DNA of 23,841 nucleotides from JBBSNV01 sp964458605 (GCA_964458605.1 CAYWLS010000039.1:1-23841); one strand, 5' to 3'. Counted from the stretch's first letter, positions 1 through 9,221 are shown. The notes: a model not told the origin generated them from the sequence alone. Made by a program: numbers and translations.

Positions 1-2039
<2,039 letters not shown>

Positions 2040-2089
2040 GGACTTACGACCCCCTTTGTGGATGCCCCCGTTGCCGGCGGGCGAGGCAG

Positions 2090-2110
2090 GTGGACCCCGA
2101 AGGCGTCCAC
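2090..2110 (-). other. UUCG-capped hairpin in the clpB leader
   Basis: In the minus-strand RNA, GUGGACGCC and GGGUCCAC can pair through eight base pairs with one bulged G, closed by a C(UUCG)G tetraloop, an unusually stable loop. It sits where the predicted clpB transcript begins, so it could protect the 5' end. The pairing is visible in the sequence; the role is inference. Confidence 0.45.
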
Positions 2111-2116
2111 TGAGCC

Positions 2117-2144
2117 ATATGGGTTTTGCGCCAGCCGGGACAAG
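2117..2144 (-). promoter_or_regulatory. Candidate heat-shock (sigma32-type) promoter of clpB
   Basis: Read on the minus strand, CTTGTC (2144-2139) and CCCATAT (2123-2117) are separated by 15 bases. Alphaproteobacterial RpoH promoters are typically CTTGAA, 12-17 bases, then CCCCATAT-like. The -10 is close to consensus and the -35 matches at its first four bases. The expected start is near 2110, giving a leader of about 71 bases before clpB. Assignment rests on pattern and on ClpB being a classic heat-shock gene. Confidence 0.5.
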
Positions 2145-2246
2145 CGGCCGGGCGGTAAATTTTAGCGGCCAGACCAGCGTACGGCGCGGCCCGACAACGG
2201 CCAAAATGGTTGCGGCAGAGCCGCATAACCGGCATTGATCTGGGTC

Positions 2247-3002
2247 ATGCCCGCCATTTCCGCGATCTACCGCTACCCCGTGAAAAGCCTAAGCGGCGAA
2301 CGCCTGGCGCGCAGCGAGGTTCATGCCGGCCGGCCGCTGCCCAACGATCGCCGCTTCGCCATCGCCCCGGGCGGTTCGCGGTTCGACCCGGGCCAGCCCG
2401 CCTGGCAGCCCAAGGCCTCGTTCCTGACCCTGGTGCGCAACCCGCGGCTGGGCAAGCTCAAGACCGTCTTCGACGATGCCAGCGACACGCTCAGCATCGA
2501 GCGCGACGGCCGCGAAGTGGCGCGCGGCAAGCTCAGCGATCCGATCGGCAGGGCCGTGATCGAGCAGTTCCTGGCCGCCTATATGGGCCAGGAGGCGCGC
2601 GGCCGGGCCACCGTCGCCATCGGCCCCGATCTCGCCTTCACCGACATGGCCGAGCCCTACGTGTCGCTGATCGGCATGGCCTCGCTGCGCGACCTGGAGC
2701 GGGTGACGCGCGCGCCGGTCGATCCGCTGCGCTTCCGCGCCAATATCTATTTCGAGGATGCGCCGGCCTGGGCGGAGTTCGGCTGGGTCGGCCGCGACAT
2801 CGAAATCAACGGCATCCGGTTCCGGGTCGAGCAACCCATCACGCGCTGCGCGGCCACCGAGCTCGATCCGCAAAGCGGCGAGCGCGACATGGCGGTGCTG
2901 GCCAATCTGCGCAACGGCTTCGGCCACATGCAGATGGGAGTCTATGCGCGGGCGCTGGGCGACGGCGCGATCGCCATCGGCGATGCCATCGTCGCGCCTT
3001 AG
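2247..3002 (+). CDS. MOSC domain protein (YcbX/mARC-like)
   Basis: A 251-residue protein with an N-terminal MOSC_N beta-barrel (opening MPAISAIYRYPVKSLSGE, a hallmark of the family) and a C-terminal MOSC domain from about residue 120. The MOSC part has RFRANIYFE (163-170) and the conserved cysteine C201 in TRCAATELDP, the residue that ligates molybdenum in this superfamily. MOSC proteins of this type bind molybdenum cofactor and reduce N-hydroxylated compounds, or deliver sulfur to metalloenzymes; the substrate here cannot be told. No ferredoxin domain follows, unlike E. coli YcbX. I chose ATG at 2247; a TTG at 2235 is also in frame. It is divergent from clpB across 207 bases and stands alone. 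Confidence 0.88.
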   Translation: MPAISAIYRYPVKSLSGERLARSEVHAGRPLPNDRRFAIAPGGSRFDPGQPAWQPKASFLTLVRNPRLGKLKTVFDDASDTLSIERDGREVARGKLSDPIGRAVIEQFLAAYMGQEARGRATVAIGPDLAFTDMAEPYVSLIGMASLRDLERVTRAPVDPLRFRANIYFEDAPAWAEFGWVGRDIEINGIRFRVEQPITRCAATELDPQSGERDMAVLANLRNGFGHMQMGVYARALGDGAIAIGDAIVAP

Positions 3003-3024
3003 ATCCGCAAAAAATCCGCAAACG

Positions 3025-3050
3025 AAAAACCGCGGCGCCAGGGCCGCGGT
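3025..3050 (-). terminator. Intrinsic terminator of the DUF4167 gene
   Basis: An eight-pair stem (3029-3036 with 3043-3050, arms ACCGCGGC and GCCGCGGT) with a six-base loop. On the minus strand it is followed by UUUUUCG (from 3029-3023), the form of a rho-independent terminator. It lies about 50 bases past the DUF4167 stop and just after the MOSC stop on the other strand, where the plus-strand tail UCUUC makes it a weaker, possibly bidirectional, terminator. Confidence 0.7.
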
Positions 3051-3098
3051 CTTCGGATGGTTGGCGCGTCTGCCGCTCGGGCAAACCCCTAATGCGGG

Positions 3099-3626
3099 CT
3101 AGCTGGGCTCGCGCGAACCGTCGCGATCGCCAGGGCTGAAATTGGCTTCCGGCTGCTCGGCATCGGCCAGATCGCGCTGCGGGCGCTCGTGCTGCTGATG
3201 CGGCTGGTCGCGACGATCGTGTTCCGGGCGATAGCCGCCTTCGCCGCCCTGGCCCTGACCGTGATAGCCGTTGGGGCCCTGACCCGGGTTGCGGCCCTCG
3301 TTGCGGCCGTCCTGACGCTCGCCGCCCTCGTCCATGTTGTCGCCGTCGCGCCACTGATCCTGCGGCCGGTTGAATCCGCCCATGGCGTTGATCAGCCGCA
3401 GATAGTGTTCGGCATGCTGGTAATACGATTCCGCGGCAATGCGGTCGCCCGCCGCCGAGGCCTCTCGCGCCAGCACCTGGTATTTTTCAAAAATCTGATG
3501 CGCGTTACCGCGCACCCGGACTTCTGGACCGCTGCTGTCGAAAGTCTGGTTGCGTTGCGGCTTGTTCGGCTTGCCGCCGCCGTTGCGACCGCGTTGGCGG
3601 CCGCGCTGGTTATTGTTCGGTCTCAT
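3099..3626 (-). CDS. DUF4167 domain protein
   Basis: A 175-residue protein. Residues 1-30 are basic, Asn/Gly/Arg-rich and disordered (MRPNNNQRGRQRGRNGGG). Residues 35-85 are the conserved DUF4167 core, with GPEVRVRGNAHQIFEKY, then LAREASAAGDRIAAESYYQ and HAEHYLRLI. The tail is low-complexity, rich in Gly, Gln, His, Arg and Asp. DUF4167 is an alphaproteobacterial family of unknown function, often found between prmC and clpB as here. The RG-rich head suggests RNA binding, but that is inference. ATG at 3626 gives the usual MRP start; a TTG at 3638 would add four residues. The gene is separated from prmC by 177 bases with a hairpin, so it may have its own promoter. Confidence 0.9.
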   Translation of the reverse strand: MRPNNNQRGRQRGRNGGGKPNKPQRNQTFDSSGPEVRVRGNAHQIFEKYQVLAREASAAGDRIAAESYYQHAEHYLRLINAMGGFNRPQDQWRDGDNMDEGGERQDGRNEGRNPGQGPNGYHGQGQGGEGGYRPEHDRRDQPHQQHERPQRDLADAEQPEANFSPGDRDGSREPS

Positions 3627-3758
3627 CCGCTTTGCCAAAAAATGATCGAAAATCCAATGCCATAGCGGGAGAACGGCAGCTCTTGCGATGCTGCGGTCGG
3701 CCCACGCCTCGGCGTCTTTTCGGATCGTGCGGCTGTTGTTCCCCCAAGGATCGCCAGC

Positions 3759-3778
3759 CAGAGGCCCCCAAGCCTCTG
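3759..3778 (-). terminator. Hairpin downstream of prmC, possible terminator
   Basis: CAGAGGC and GCCTCTG form a perfect seven-pair stem with a six-base loop, 26 bases past the prmC stop. No U-run follows on either strand, so it is at best a weak or Rho-assisted terminator or an RNA-end stabiliser. The rest of the 177-base gap shows no clear promoter. Confidence 0.3.
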
Positions 3779-3803
3779 CAATTAAATTAGTGATTAAGGT
3801 CGG

Positions 3804-4715
3804 CTATGCCAACCCGTTTTTTTGCCTAGGAAATTCATTCTTTTGAGGCGATGCAGCAAGGACACAGCGCGCGATTCCCGCCAGATCGCGCCGCGGCGGC
3901 AACACGGTAAGGCCCCCCGCCTGCAACAGCACGCCCACCGCCTCGGCCTGGCCCATTCCGACCTCCAGGACGGCCAGCCCGAGGCAGTCCAGGGCCAGCC
4001 CCAGGCCAGCCGCGAGACGCCGGTAGTCGTCCAGTCCGGCAGCCCCGCCATCGAGCGCCAGGCGTGGCTCGTGATCGCGCACTTCGGGCTCGAGCCCGGC
4101 AAGATCGCCGCTCGGGATATAGGGCGGATTGGCCAGGATCAGATCGAACCGTCCCACCGTCGCCGGCCAATCGGGCTGCGCCCAGTCGCCCCGACACAGC
4201 TCGGCGCGATCGGCCAGGCCCAGCGCCTGCGCATTGGCCCGGGCCACGGCCAACGCGGCCGGCGATTTGTCGATGCCCACGCCGCGCGCGTGGCGATACT
4301 CGGCCAGGATGGTGAGCAGCAGGCAGCCCGAGCCGACGCCGAGATCGAGCACGCGCAGGGGCGCGGCACGATCGGAAATGTGTTCCAGCACCGCCTCGAT
4401 CACGGTCTCGCTGTCGGGGCGCGGCGTCAGCACGTCGGGCGTGACGGCAAAGCGCCGGCCGAAGAATTCGCGCCAGCCCAGCAACTGCGACATCGGCTGG
4501 CGGGCGGCGCGGCGCGCCACCAGCGCATCGAACCGCTGAAGCTGCGCCGGCGCCAGCACGGCACTGTCGTCGGCGACGATCTGCTCGACGGTCAGGCCGC
4601 CGGCCTCGGCCAGCAGCAGCCGCGCCTCGAACCGGGCGCGCTCGATGCCTGCCGCCCGAAGCTGCGCCGCCGCCCGGTCCAGCAGCGCGCGCAGCGAAGG
4701 AAGCGGCGCGGCCAT
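3804..4715 (-). CDS. prmC: Release factor glutamine methyltransferase PrmC
   Basis: PrmC (HemK) N5-methylates the glutamine of the GGQ motif in peptide release factors, raising termination efficiency. The 303-residue protein has the helical N-terminal domain (1-90), the SAM-binding motif DLGVGSG (124-130), and the catalytic NPPY tetrapeptide (196-199) in LILANPPYIP, which defines this N5-glutamine methyltransferase group. It starts six bases after the stop of prfA, its substrate's gene, the standard arrangement. The last 17 or so residues (SPQKNEFPRQKNGLA) are a basic, AT-richer tail beyond the family core and include an A7 run on the coding strand near 3817-3823. Start ATG 4715 is well placed; no strong Shine-Dalgarno, consistent with translational coupling. 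Confidence 0.96.
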   Translation of the reverse strand: MAAPLPSLRALLDRAAAQLRAAGIERARFEARLLLAEAGGLTVEQIVADDSAVLAPAQLQRFDALVARRAARQPMSQLLGWREFFGRRFAVTPDVLTPRPDSETVIEAVLEHISDRAAPLRVLDLGVGSGCLLLTILAEYRHARGVGIDKSPAALAVARANAQALGLADRAELCRGDWAQPDWPATVGRFDLILANPPYIPSGDLAGLEPEVRDHEPRLALDGGAAGLDDYRRLAAGLGLALDCLGLAVLEVGMGQAEAVGVLLQAGGLTVLPPRRDLAGIARCVLAASPQKNEFPRQKNGLA

Positions 4716-4721
4716 GGCTTC

Positions 4722-5783
4722 TCAGGAGACTTCGGCCAGACGCTCGGCCTGGTCGTGGGCGATCAGCGCCTCGACGATCTCGTCCAGCGCCGAGCCGTCG
4801 ATCACCTTGTCGAGCTTGTAGAGGGTCAGGTTGATGCGGTGGTCGGTGACCCGGTTCTGCGGGAAGTTGTAGGTGCGGATGCGCTCCGAGCGATCGCCGC
4901 TGCCGACCTGGTCCTTGCGCGCGGCGGCCCGTTCGTCGGCCTGGCGCTGCCGCTCGGCCTCGTAGAGCCGGGCGCGCAGGATCTTCATCGCCTTGGCCTT
5001 GTTCTTGTGCTGCGATTTCTCGTCCTGCTGGCTGACCACCACGCCGGTCGGCAGATGGGTGATGCGCACGGCCGAATCGGTGGTGTTGACCGACTGGCCG
5101 CCCGGCCCGGAGGAGCGGAACACGTCGATGCGCAGATCCTTGTCCTCGATCTTGATGTCGACGTCCTCCGCCTCCGGCAGCACCGCCACGGTGGCGGCCG
5201 AGGTGTGGATGCGCCCTTGCGCCTCGGTCGCCGGCACGCGCTGCACGCGATGCACGCCCGATTCGAACTTCAGCCGGGCGAACACCGATCGCCCCGAGAT
5301 CGAGGCCGCGGCATCCTTGTAGCCGCCCATGCCGGCGTCGGAGATGTGCATGATCTCGAACTTCCAGCCATGCAGGTCGGCATAGCGCTGGTACATGCGG
5401 AACAGATCGGCCGCGAACAACGCCGCCTCCTCGCCGCCGGTGCCGGCGCGCACTTCGAGGATGGCGTTCTTGTCGTCGGCCGCGTCCTTGGGCAACAGCA
5501 GCAGGCGGATGCCGTGCTCGAGCTGGGGCAGCCGTTCCTTCAGCGCCTGCAGTTCCTGCTCGGCCATTTCCCGCATGTCGGGATCGCCGACCAGCAGCTC
5601 GAGATCGCCGCGCTCCTTCTCGGCCTTGCGCAGATCGAGGATCGCCTCGACCAGCGGCGTGATCTCGGCATATTCCTTCGACACCTGGGCAAACTTGCCC
5701 GATTCGAGCTGACCGTCGGACAGCATGCGCTGCAGCTCGTCGTGCCGCGCCACCACCTGGTCGAGTTTGACGTTCAAGTCCAT
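4722..5783 (-). CDS. prfA: Peptide chain release factor 1
   Basis: RF1 reads UAA and UAG stop codons in the ribosomal A site and triggers peptide release. From ATG 5783 the protein is 353 residues. It carries the PAT tripeptide anticodon (184-186, in RVPATEAQGRIHTS), which distinguishes RF1 from the SPF of RF2, and GGQ at 228-230 in SSGPGGQSVNTTDSAV, whose Gln is methylated by PrmC. An upstream in-frame ATG at 5807 would add MESSGFAK. I prefer 5783 because the family starts near here, but neither start has a clear Shine-Dalgarno. A perfect six-pair GCCGGC hairpin (5818-5832) sits between the hisS stop and this gene. prfA lies between hisS and prmC in a three-gene minus-strand operon. Confidence 0.97.
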   Translation of the reverse strand: MDLNVKLDQVVARHDELQRMLSDGQLESGKFAQVSKEYAEITPLVEAILDLRKAEKERGDLELLVGDPDMREMAEQELQALKERLPQLEHGIRLLLLPKDAADDKNAILEVRAGTGGEEAALFAADLFRMYQRYADLHGWKFEIMHISDAGMGGYKDAAASISGRSVFARLKFESGVHRVQRVPATEAQGRIHTSAATVAVLPEAEDVDIKIEDKDLRIDVFRSSGPGGQSVNTTDSAVRITHLPTGVVVSQQDEKSQHKNKAKAMKILRARLYEAERQRQADERAAARKDQVGSGDRSERIRTYNFPQNRVTDHRINLTLYKLDKVIDGSALDEIVEALIAHDQAERLAEVS

Positions 5784-5853
5784 TTTGGCAAATCCAGACG
5801 ATTCCATGCGCGGCGCGGCCGGCGGCGCCGGCAGCCCGCGTCCCGCAATAAAG

Positions 5854-7101
5854 CTAAAGGTAAGGCTTGAGCTGCTGCAACAGCTCGGCGGCGGCGACCT
5901 TGCGCTGCTCGCCAGAGGCGAAGTCGCGCACCGTGACGACGCCCTGGGCGATCTCGTCGTCGCCCAGGATCAGCGCCAGCCTGGCGCCGACCTTGTCGGC
6001 GCGCTTCATGCGCCGGCCCATATTGCCGCGATAGAACAGGTCGACGCGATGGCCTGCCTTGCGCAGGGCCTCGGCCAACACCAGGCAGCGCGCCTCGGCG
6101 GCGGCGCCGGCCGGCACCAGCGCGATCGGCCTGGGCGCGTCGGGCGCCCGGGCCAGCAGCATGCCCAGCCGCTCGATGCCGGCGCCCCAGCCGATGCCCG
6201 GGATCTGCGGCCCGCCCATCATCTCGACCAGCCCATCGTAGCGGCCGCCAGCCATCACCGTGCCCTGCGCGCCCAGCGCGGTGGTGGTGAACTCGAAGGC
6301 GGTGTGACAGTAGTAGTCGAGCCCGCGCACCAGTCGCTCGTTGCGCGAGAAGCCGATGCCCAGCGCCTGCAATCCGCCCAGGACCTTGTCGAAGAATTCG
6401 CGCGAGGCCTGGTTCAGGTAGGCCGAGAAGCGCGGCGCATTGTCGATCAGGCGGCGATCGCCCTCGTCCTTGGAATCGAGGATGCGCAGCGGGTTGCGTT
6501 CCAGCCGCACCCGGCTGTCCTCGGAAAGCTTTTCGCGATGGCCGAGGAAATAGTTCACCAGCGCGTCGCGATAGGCGTGCCGGCTCTCGGCATCGCCCAG
6601 GGTGTTGATCTCCAGCGTGGTCGAGCCCGACAGGCCCAGCGCCTCGAGAATGCTCTGCCCGCAGGCGATCACTTCGATATCGGCCTGCGGCTCAGGGACC
6701 CCGAGCAGTTCGATGCCGATCTGGTGGAACTGGCGCAGCCGGCCCTTCTGCGGCCGCTCGTAGCGGAACATCGGGCCGGCATAGAAGAATTTCAGCGGCA
6801 GATCCTGCGCCAGGCCGCCCGAGATCAGCGCCCGCACCACGCCGGCGGTACCTTCGGGCCGCAGGGTGATGTCCTCGCCGCCGCGATCGACGAAGGAATA
6901 CATCTCCTTGGTGACCACGTCGGAGGTATCGCCCAGGGTGCGCTTGAAGACGTTGGTGAACTCGAAGATCGGCGTGACGATCTCGTCGCAGCCGTAGCGG
7001 CCGGCCACGGCGCGCGCCGTCTCGACCACCTGGCGATGGCGCCGCTGGTCCTCGCCCAACAGGTCGTGGGTGCCGCGCACCGGCTGCAGTTTCTGGCTCA
7101 T
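5854..7101 (-). CDS. hisS: Histidyl-tRNA synthetase
   Basis: Class II aminoacyl-tRNA synthetase that charges tRNA-His, 415 residues, the bacterial norm. Visible: motif 1 region (VTPIFEFTNVFKRTLG), TLRPEGTAGVVRA, motif 2 (FRYERPQKGRLRQFHQIG), the histidine-specific motifs LVRGLDYYCHTAFEF and AGGRYDGL, motif 3 (GIGWGAGIERL), and the C-terminal anticodon-binding domain (from about 325). The motif 2 loop is the ordinary bacterial type rather than the diverged form known in some alphaproteobacteria whose tRNA-His lacks G-1, so a G-1-bearing tRNA-His is expected (inference). Only 66 bases separate it from aqpS, and those hold the ars terminator, so its promoter is not evident. Confidence 0.97.
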   Translation of the reverse strand: MSQKLQPVRGTHDLLGEDQRRHRQVVETARAVAGRYGCDEIVTPIFEFTNVFKRTLGDTSDVVTKEMYSFVDRGGEDITLRPEGTAGVVRALISGGLAQDLPLKFFYAGPMFRYERPQKGRLRQFHQIGIELLGVPEPQADIEVIACGQSILEALGLSGSTTLEINTLGDAESRHAYRDALVNYFLGHREKLSEDSRVRLERNPLRILDSKDEGDRRLIDNAPRFSAYLNQASREFFDKVLGGLQALGIGFSRNERLVRGLDYYCHTAFEFTTTALGAQGTVMAGGRYDGLVEMMGGPQIPGIGWGAGIERLGMLLARAPDAPRPIALVPAGAAAEARCLVLAEALRKAGHRVDLFYRGNMGRRMKRADKVGARLALILGDDEIAQGVVTVRDFASGEQRKVAAAELLQQLKPYL

Positions 7102-7119
7102 GACCGGACAAATTCGCTG

Positions 7120-7143
7120 AAAAAAGGCCGGATCCCGCCGGCC
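7120..7143 (-). terminator. Intrinsic terminator of the ars operon
   Basis: On the minus strand: GGCCGG, six-base loop, CCGGCC, then six U residues (plus-strand arms 7126-7131 and 7138-7143, A-run 7120-7125). This is a textbook rho-independent terminator. It begins about 25 bases after the aqpS stop and ends about 18 bases before the hisS start. Confidence 0.85.
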
Positions 7144-7167
7144 GGGCCGCCTTAGGTACGCCGCAGG

Positions 7168-7842
7168 CTAGGCTGTGTCAATCAAGTGCCCGAAGCGGCG
7201 CGCGACCAGCAACGCCGACAAAGCGCCGACCGTTTGGCCGGCGACAAAGCCCGGCGCATCGGCTGGCGCGATGCCGGCGAAGCTGTCGCTCAAAACGCGA
7301 GCGATGGTGATGGCCGGATTGGCGAAGGCGGTCGAGGCCGTGAACCAGTAGGCGGCGCCGATCCAGCACGCCACCGCTGCCGGTACCGCCTCGGGCTTGC
7401 GTCGCTCCAGCATCAGGATAACGAGCAGCAGGCCGAAAGTCGCCACCGCTTCGGCCAAGACCAGAGCGACACCGTCGCGAGCTTTGGCCGAGACTTGCAA
7501 CAGCGGGAGATCGAACATGGCATGCACCAGCCAGCAGCCGGCGATCATAGCGAGGATCTGCACGACGACGGTCGCCGCCGCCTCGCGCGCCGGCAAGCGG
7601 CGGCGCAGCAACGCCGCCAGGGTCACAACGGGATTGAATTGGGCGCCGATGTCGCCGCCCAGCGCGACGATCAGCGCATAGAGCGCCGCCATGGTGGCGA
7701 GAGTGTTGGCCAGCAGGGCCAAGGCGACGTTACCGCCGGCCAGCCGCTCGGCCATCACGCCCGAACCGATCACCGCTGCCGCGAGCAGCGCGCTGCCCAG
7801 CGCTTCGGCCAGCAGCCGCTGCGCCAGGGTAGGCGCGGTCAC
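7168..7842 (-). CDS. aqpS: Aquaglyceroporin, AqpS-like arsenite channel
   Basis: A MIP-family channel of 224 residues with about six hydrophobic helices and two half-helix NPA boxes: NPV at 70-72 (GAQFNPVVTLAALL) and NPA at 175-177 (STAFANPAITIARVL). In rhizobial ars operons AqpS takes the place of an arsenite pump: arsenate is reduced inside by ArsC and As(III) leaves down its gradient through the channel. The same role is inferred from the neighbours arsR, arsI and arsC. The Arg that normally follows the second NPA in the selectivity filter is replaced by Ile, with an Arg further on at 182; this suggests a wider pore. Start is GTG 7842, overlapping the arsC stop as GTGA, so translation is likely coupled. 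It is the last gene before a strong terminator. Confidence 0.85.
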   Translation of the reverse strand: MTAPTLAQRLLAEALGSALLAAAVIGSGVMAERLAGGNVALALLANTLATMAALYALIVALGGDIGAQFNPVVTLAALLRRRLPAREAAATVVVQILAMIAGCWLVHAMFDLPLLQVSAKARDGVALVLAEAVATFGLLLVILMLERRKPEAVPAAVACWIGAAYWFTASTAFANPAITIARVLSDSFAGIAPADAPGFVAGQTVGALSALLVARRFGHLIDTA

Positions 7843-8354
7843 ACCGTCTCGCTGCGCAATACGGTGCTGCCGATGTCGCTCAGCTTCTTCTGCAAGGACA
7901 GCCGATCGAGCGACGCCACCGGCAGGCTGACGAACGGCTTGATGCGGTTCTCGAGCTGGCGGAAGGCTTCGCGGAACGCCTGGCGTTTGGCGAGCTCGGG
8001 GCCGGTCGCGGCGGCGGGATCGGGCACGCCCCAATGCGCCGTCACCGGCTGGCCCGGCCAGACCGGACAGGCTTCCGCCGCGGCGCTGTCGCACACGGTG
8101 AAGACGAAGTCGAGCCTGGGAGCGCCGGGCACGGCGAACTCGTCCCAGCTCTTGCTGCGGAAGCCTTCGCTCGGCAGATGCAGCGAGCGCAGCAGATCGA
8201 GCGCATCGGGATGGACGCTGCCCTTGGGCTGGCTGCCGGCGGAGAAAGCATTGAACTTGCCCCGGCCCCAGTGGCGCAGGATCGACTCGGCCAGGATCGA
8301 GCGCGCAGTGTTGCCGGTGCACAAGAACAGGACATTGAACGGATGATCGCCGAT
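7839..8354 (-). CDS. arsC: Arsenate reductase, low-MW phosphatase type
   Basis: Cytoplasmic enzyme that reduces arsenate to arsenite. The active-site P-loop is C(X5)R, seen as FLCTGNTARSILAE; downstream are the two further family cysteines in FTVCDSAAAEACPVWPG. This is the low-molecular-weight phosphatase fold, not the glutaredoxin-linked E. coli ArsC. The start is odd. In frame there is no ATG or GTG upstream of the P-loop; the only TTG (8324) would leave the catalytic Cys as residue 2 and remove strand 1. An ATC at 8354 gives (M)GDHPFNVLFLCTGN, the expected N-terminus of about 11 residues, and has AGGAG seven bases upstream. I use ATC 8354 (171 residues); a base-call error of ATG is possible. 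The gene starts 10 bases after the arsI stop and overlaps aqpS. Confidence 0.88.
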   Translation of the reverse strand: MGDHPFNVLFLCTGNTARSILAESILRHWGRGKFNAFSAGSQPKGSVHPDALDLLRSLHLPSEGFRSKSWDEFAVPGAPRLDFVFTVCDSAAAEACPVWPGQPVTAHWGVPDPAAATGPELAKRQAFREAFRQLENRIKPFVSLPVASLDRLSLQKKLSDIGSTVLRSETV

Positions 8355-8366
8355 GGTGCTGCTCCT
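8352..8366 (-). promoter_or_regulatory. Shine-Dalgarno site and non-canonical ATC start of arsC
   Basis: AGGAG (8366-8362), partly inside the arsI stop codon TAG, then seven bases, then ATC (8354-8352). The spacing is ideal, and the frame leads directly into the ArsC N-terminal strand. This site decides the arsC start. Confidence 0.55.
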
Positions 8367-8865
8367 AGCTGCAGCAGGATGTGGCGGCTTGCGTCGAACC
8401 GGCGACCTTCACCGCTTGCGGACCGCAACAGGCGGTCGCCGGAGTCGGCGCTTCGGCCAGGGTGGCGGTGGCCGCGGGCGGGGCGCTGTCTTCGCCATAG
8501 GTCGCGACCGCACCGGTGGTGTGGAAGGTCTCCCAGCGCAAGCCGGCCGGATCGACCGTCCAGGCCTTGTCCGAGCGGGCGTAGCAGCAAGCGGCAGCGC
8601 GTTGCTCGACCGGCGCCAGACCGGCCGCCTTCAGGCGGTCGGCGATTTCGGCCAGCTCGTCGGCACTCTCGGCCTGCATGCCCAGATGATCGAGCCCGGC
8701 ATGGCCGCTGCGCGAGGAAATGGCGAAATTGACCCGCGGATCGTCGAGCATCCACTTGGCATAATCGGATTGCCGCACTGTCGGTTGCGCGCCGAACAAG
8801 GTGGAATAGAAGCCGATCGATTGCTCGAGATCGGCAACGCCGACGTGAACGTGCAGGCGCTTCAT
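8365..8865 (-). CDS. arsI: ArsI/CadI-family metalloenzyme (putative C-As lyase)
   Basis: A 166-residue vicinal-oxygen-chelate (glyoxalase-fold) protein. ArsI enzymes cleave the carbon-arsenic bond of trivalent methylarsenite using Fe(II) and oxygen. The expected ligands are present: H5, H60 (in GLDHLGMQ) and E112 (in RWETF), plus the vicinal substrate-binding cysteines C93-C94 (AACCYARSDKAW). Position and spacing fit characterised ArsI (His5, His62, Glu115, Cys96-Cys97). The related CadI proteins share the fold, so methylarsenite as substrate is inference. A flexible Ala/Pro/Thr-rich tail (120-166) holds two more Cys pairs, at 146-147 and 164-165. Start ATG 8865 shares one base with the arsR stop (TGATG) and has a strong GAGGAG site upstream. 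Confidence 0.85.
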   Translation of the reverse strand: MKRLHVHVGVADLEQSIGFYSTLFGAQPTVRQSDYAKWMLDDPRVNFAISSRSGHAGLDHLGMQAESADELAEIADRLKAAGLAPVEQRAAACCYARSDKAWTVDPAGLRWETFHTTGAVATYGEDSAPPAATATLAEAPTPATACCGPQAVKVAGSTQAATSCCS

Positions 8866-9221
8866 CAGGCTCTCCTCTTCTGGCGGATGGTGGGGGCGGT
8901 TGCGACAGGCGCGCAGGCCGCTTGCGGTGCGCAAGACTGCCCGCCGCAGCAATTCTCGGTCAGGAAGCCGAGCAGCGCACTCATCGCGCCATAGTCGGCG
9001 GTGTAGATCAGCGAACGGCTCTCGCGACGGCAGCGCACCAGCCCCGCCTGCTTGAGTTGCGCCAAATGGAACGAAAGCGTCGGCGCCGGCAACATCAGCC
9101 GCTGAGCGATCTCACCCGCGGCCAAGCCGGCCTCGCCTTGCTGCACCAGCAGCCGGTAGATCGACAGGCGGGTGTCCTGGGCCAGGGCGCCGAGCTGGGC
9201 GACGGCGGCAATCGATTCCAT
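8865..9221 (-). CDS. arsR: ArsR-family arsenite-responsive repressor
   Basis: A 118-residue winged-helix SmtB/ArsR repressor that binds the operon operator and is released by As(III). The core (5-88) has the recognition helix around LPAPTLSFHLAQLKQAGLV and the wing at CRRESRSLIYTADY. The metalloid site is at the C-terminus: vicinal C91-C92 and C97 in ENCCGGQSC. This resembles the Acidithiobacillus-type ArsR (CC then C) and not the E. coli CVC site in the DNA-binding helix. A further Cys-containing tail (QAACAPVATAP) ends in a basic patch. ATG 9221 is the start; no clear Shine-Dalgarno, and the promoter places transcription start at or next to this ATG. First gene of arsR-arsI-arsC-aqpS. Confidence 0.93.
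   Translation of the reverse strand: MESIAAVAQLGALAQDTRLSIYRLLVQQGEAGLAAGEIAQRLMLPAPTLSFHLAQLKQAGLVRCRRESRSLIYTADYGAMSALLGFLTENCCGGQSCAPQAACAPVATAPTIRQKRRA

Noticed and set aside
3817..3823. A7 run in the 3' end of prmC as a programmed frameshift site
   Set aside because: It lies in a non-conserved tail after the catalytic domain, with no conserved alternative frame or stimulator; only polymerase slippage is plausible.
3822..5870. 682-codon plus-strand open frame opposite prmC and prfA
   Set aside because: Shadow of two well-identified minus-strand genes; no domain recognised.
7168..8322. A single 384-residue ArsC-aquaporin fusion on the minus strand
   Set aside because: The front half of that frame is not the ArsC frame; the true channel starts at GTG 7842, and ArsC is in a different frame overlapping by four bases.
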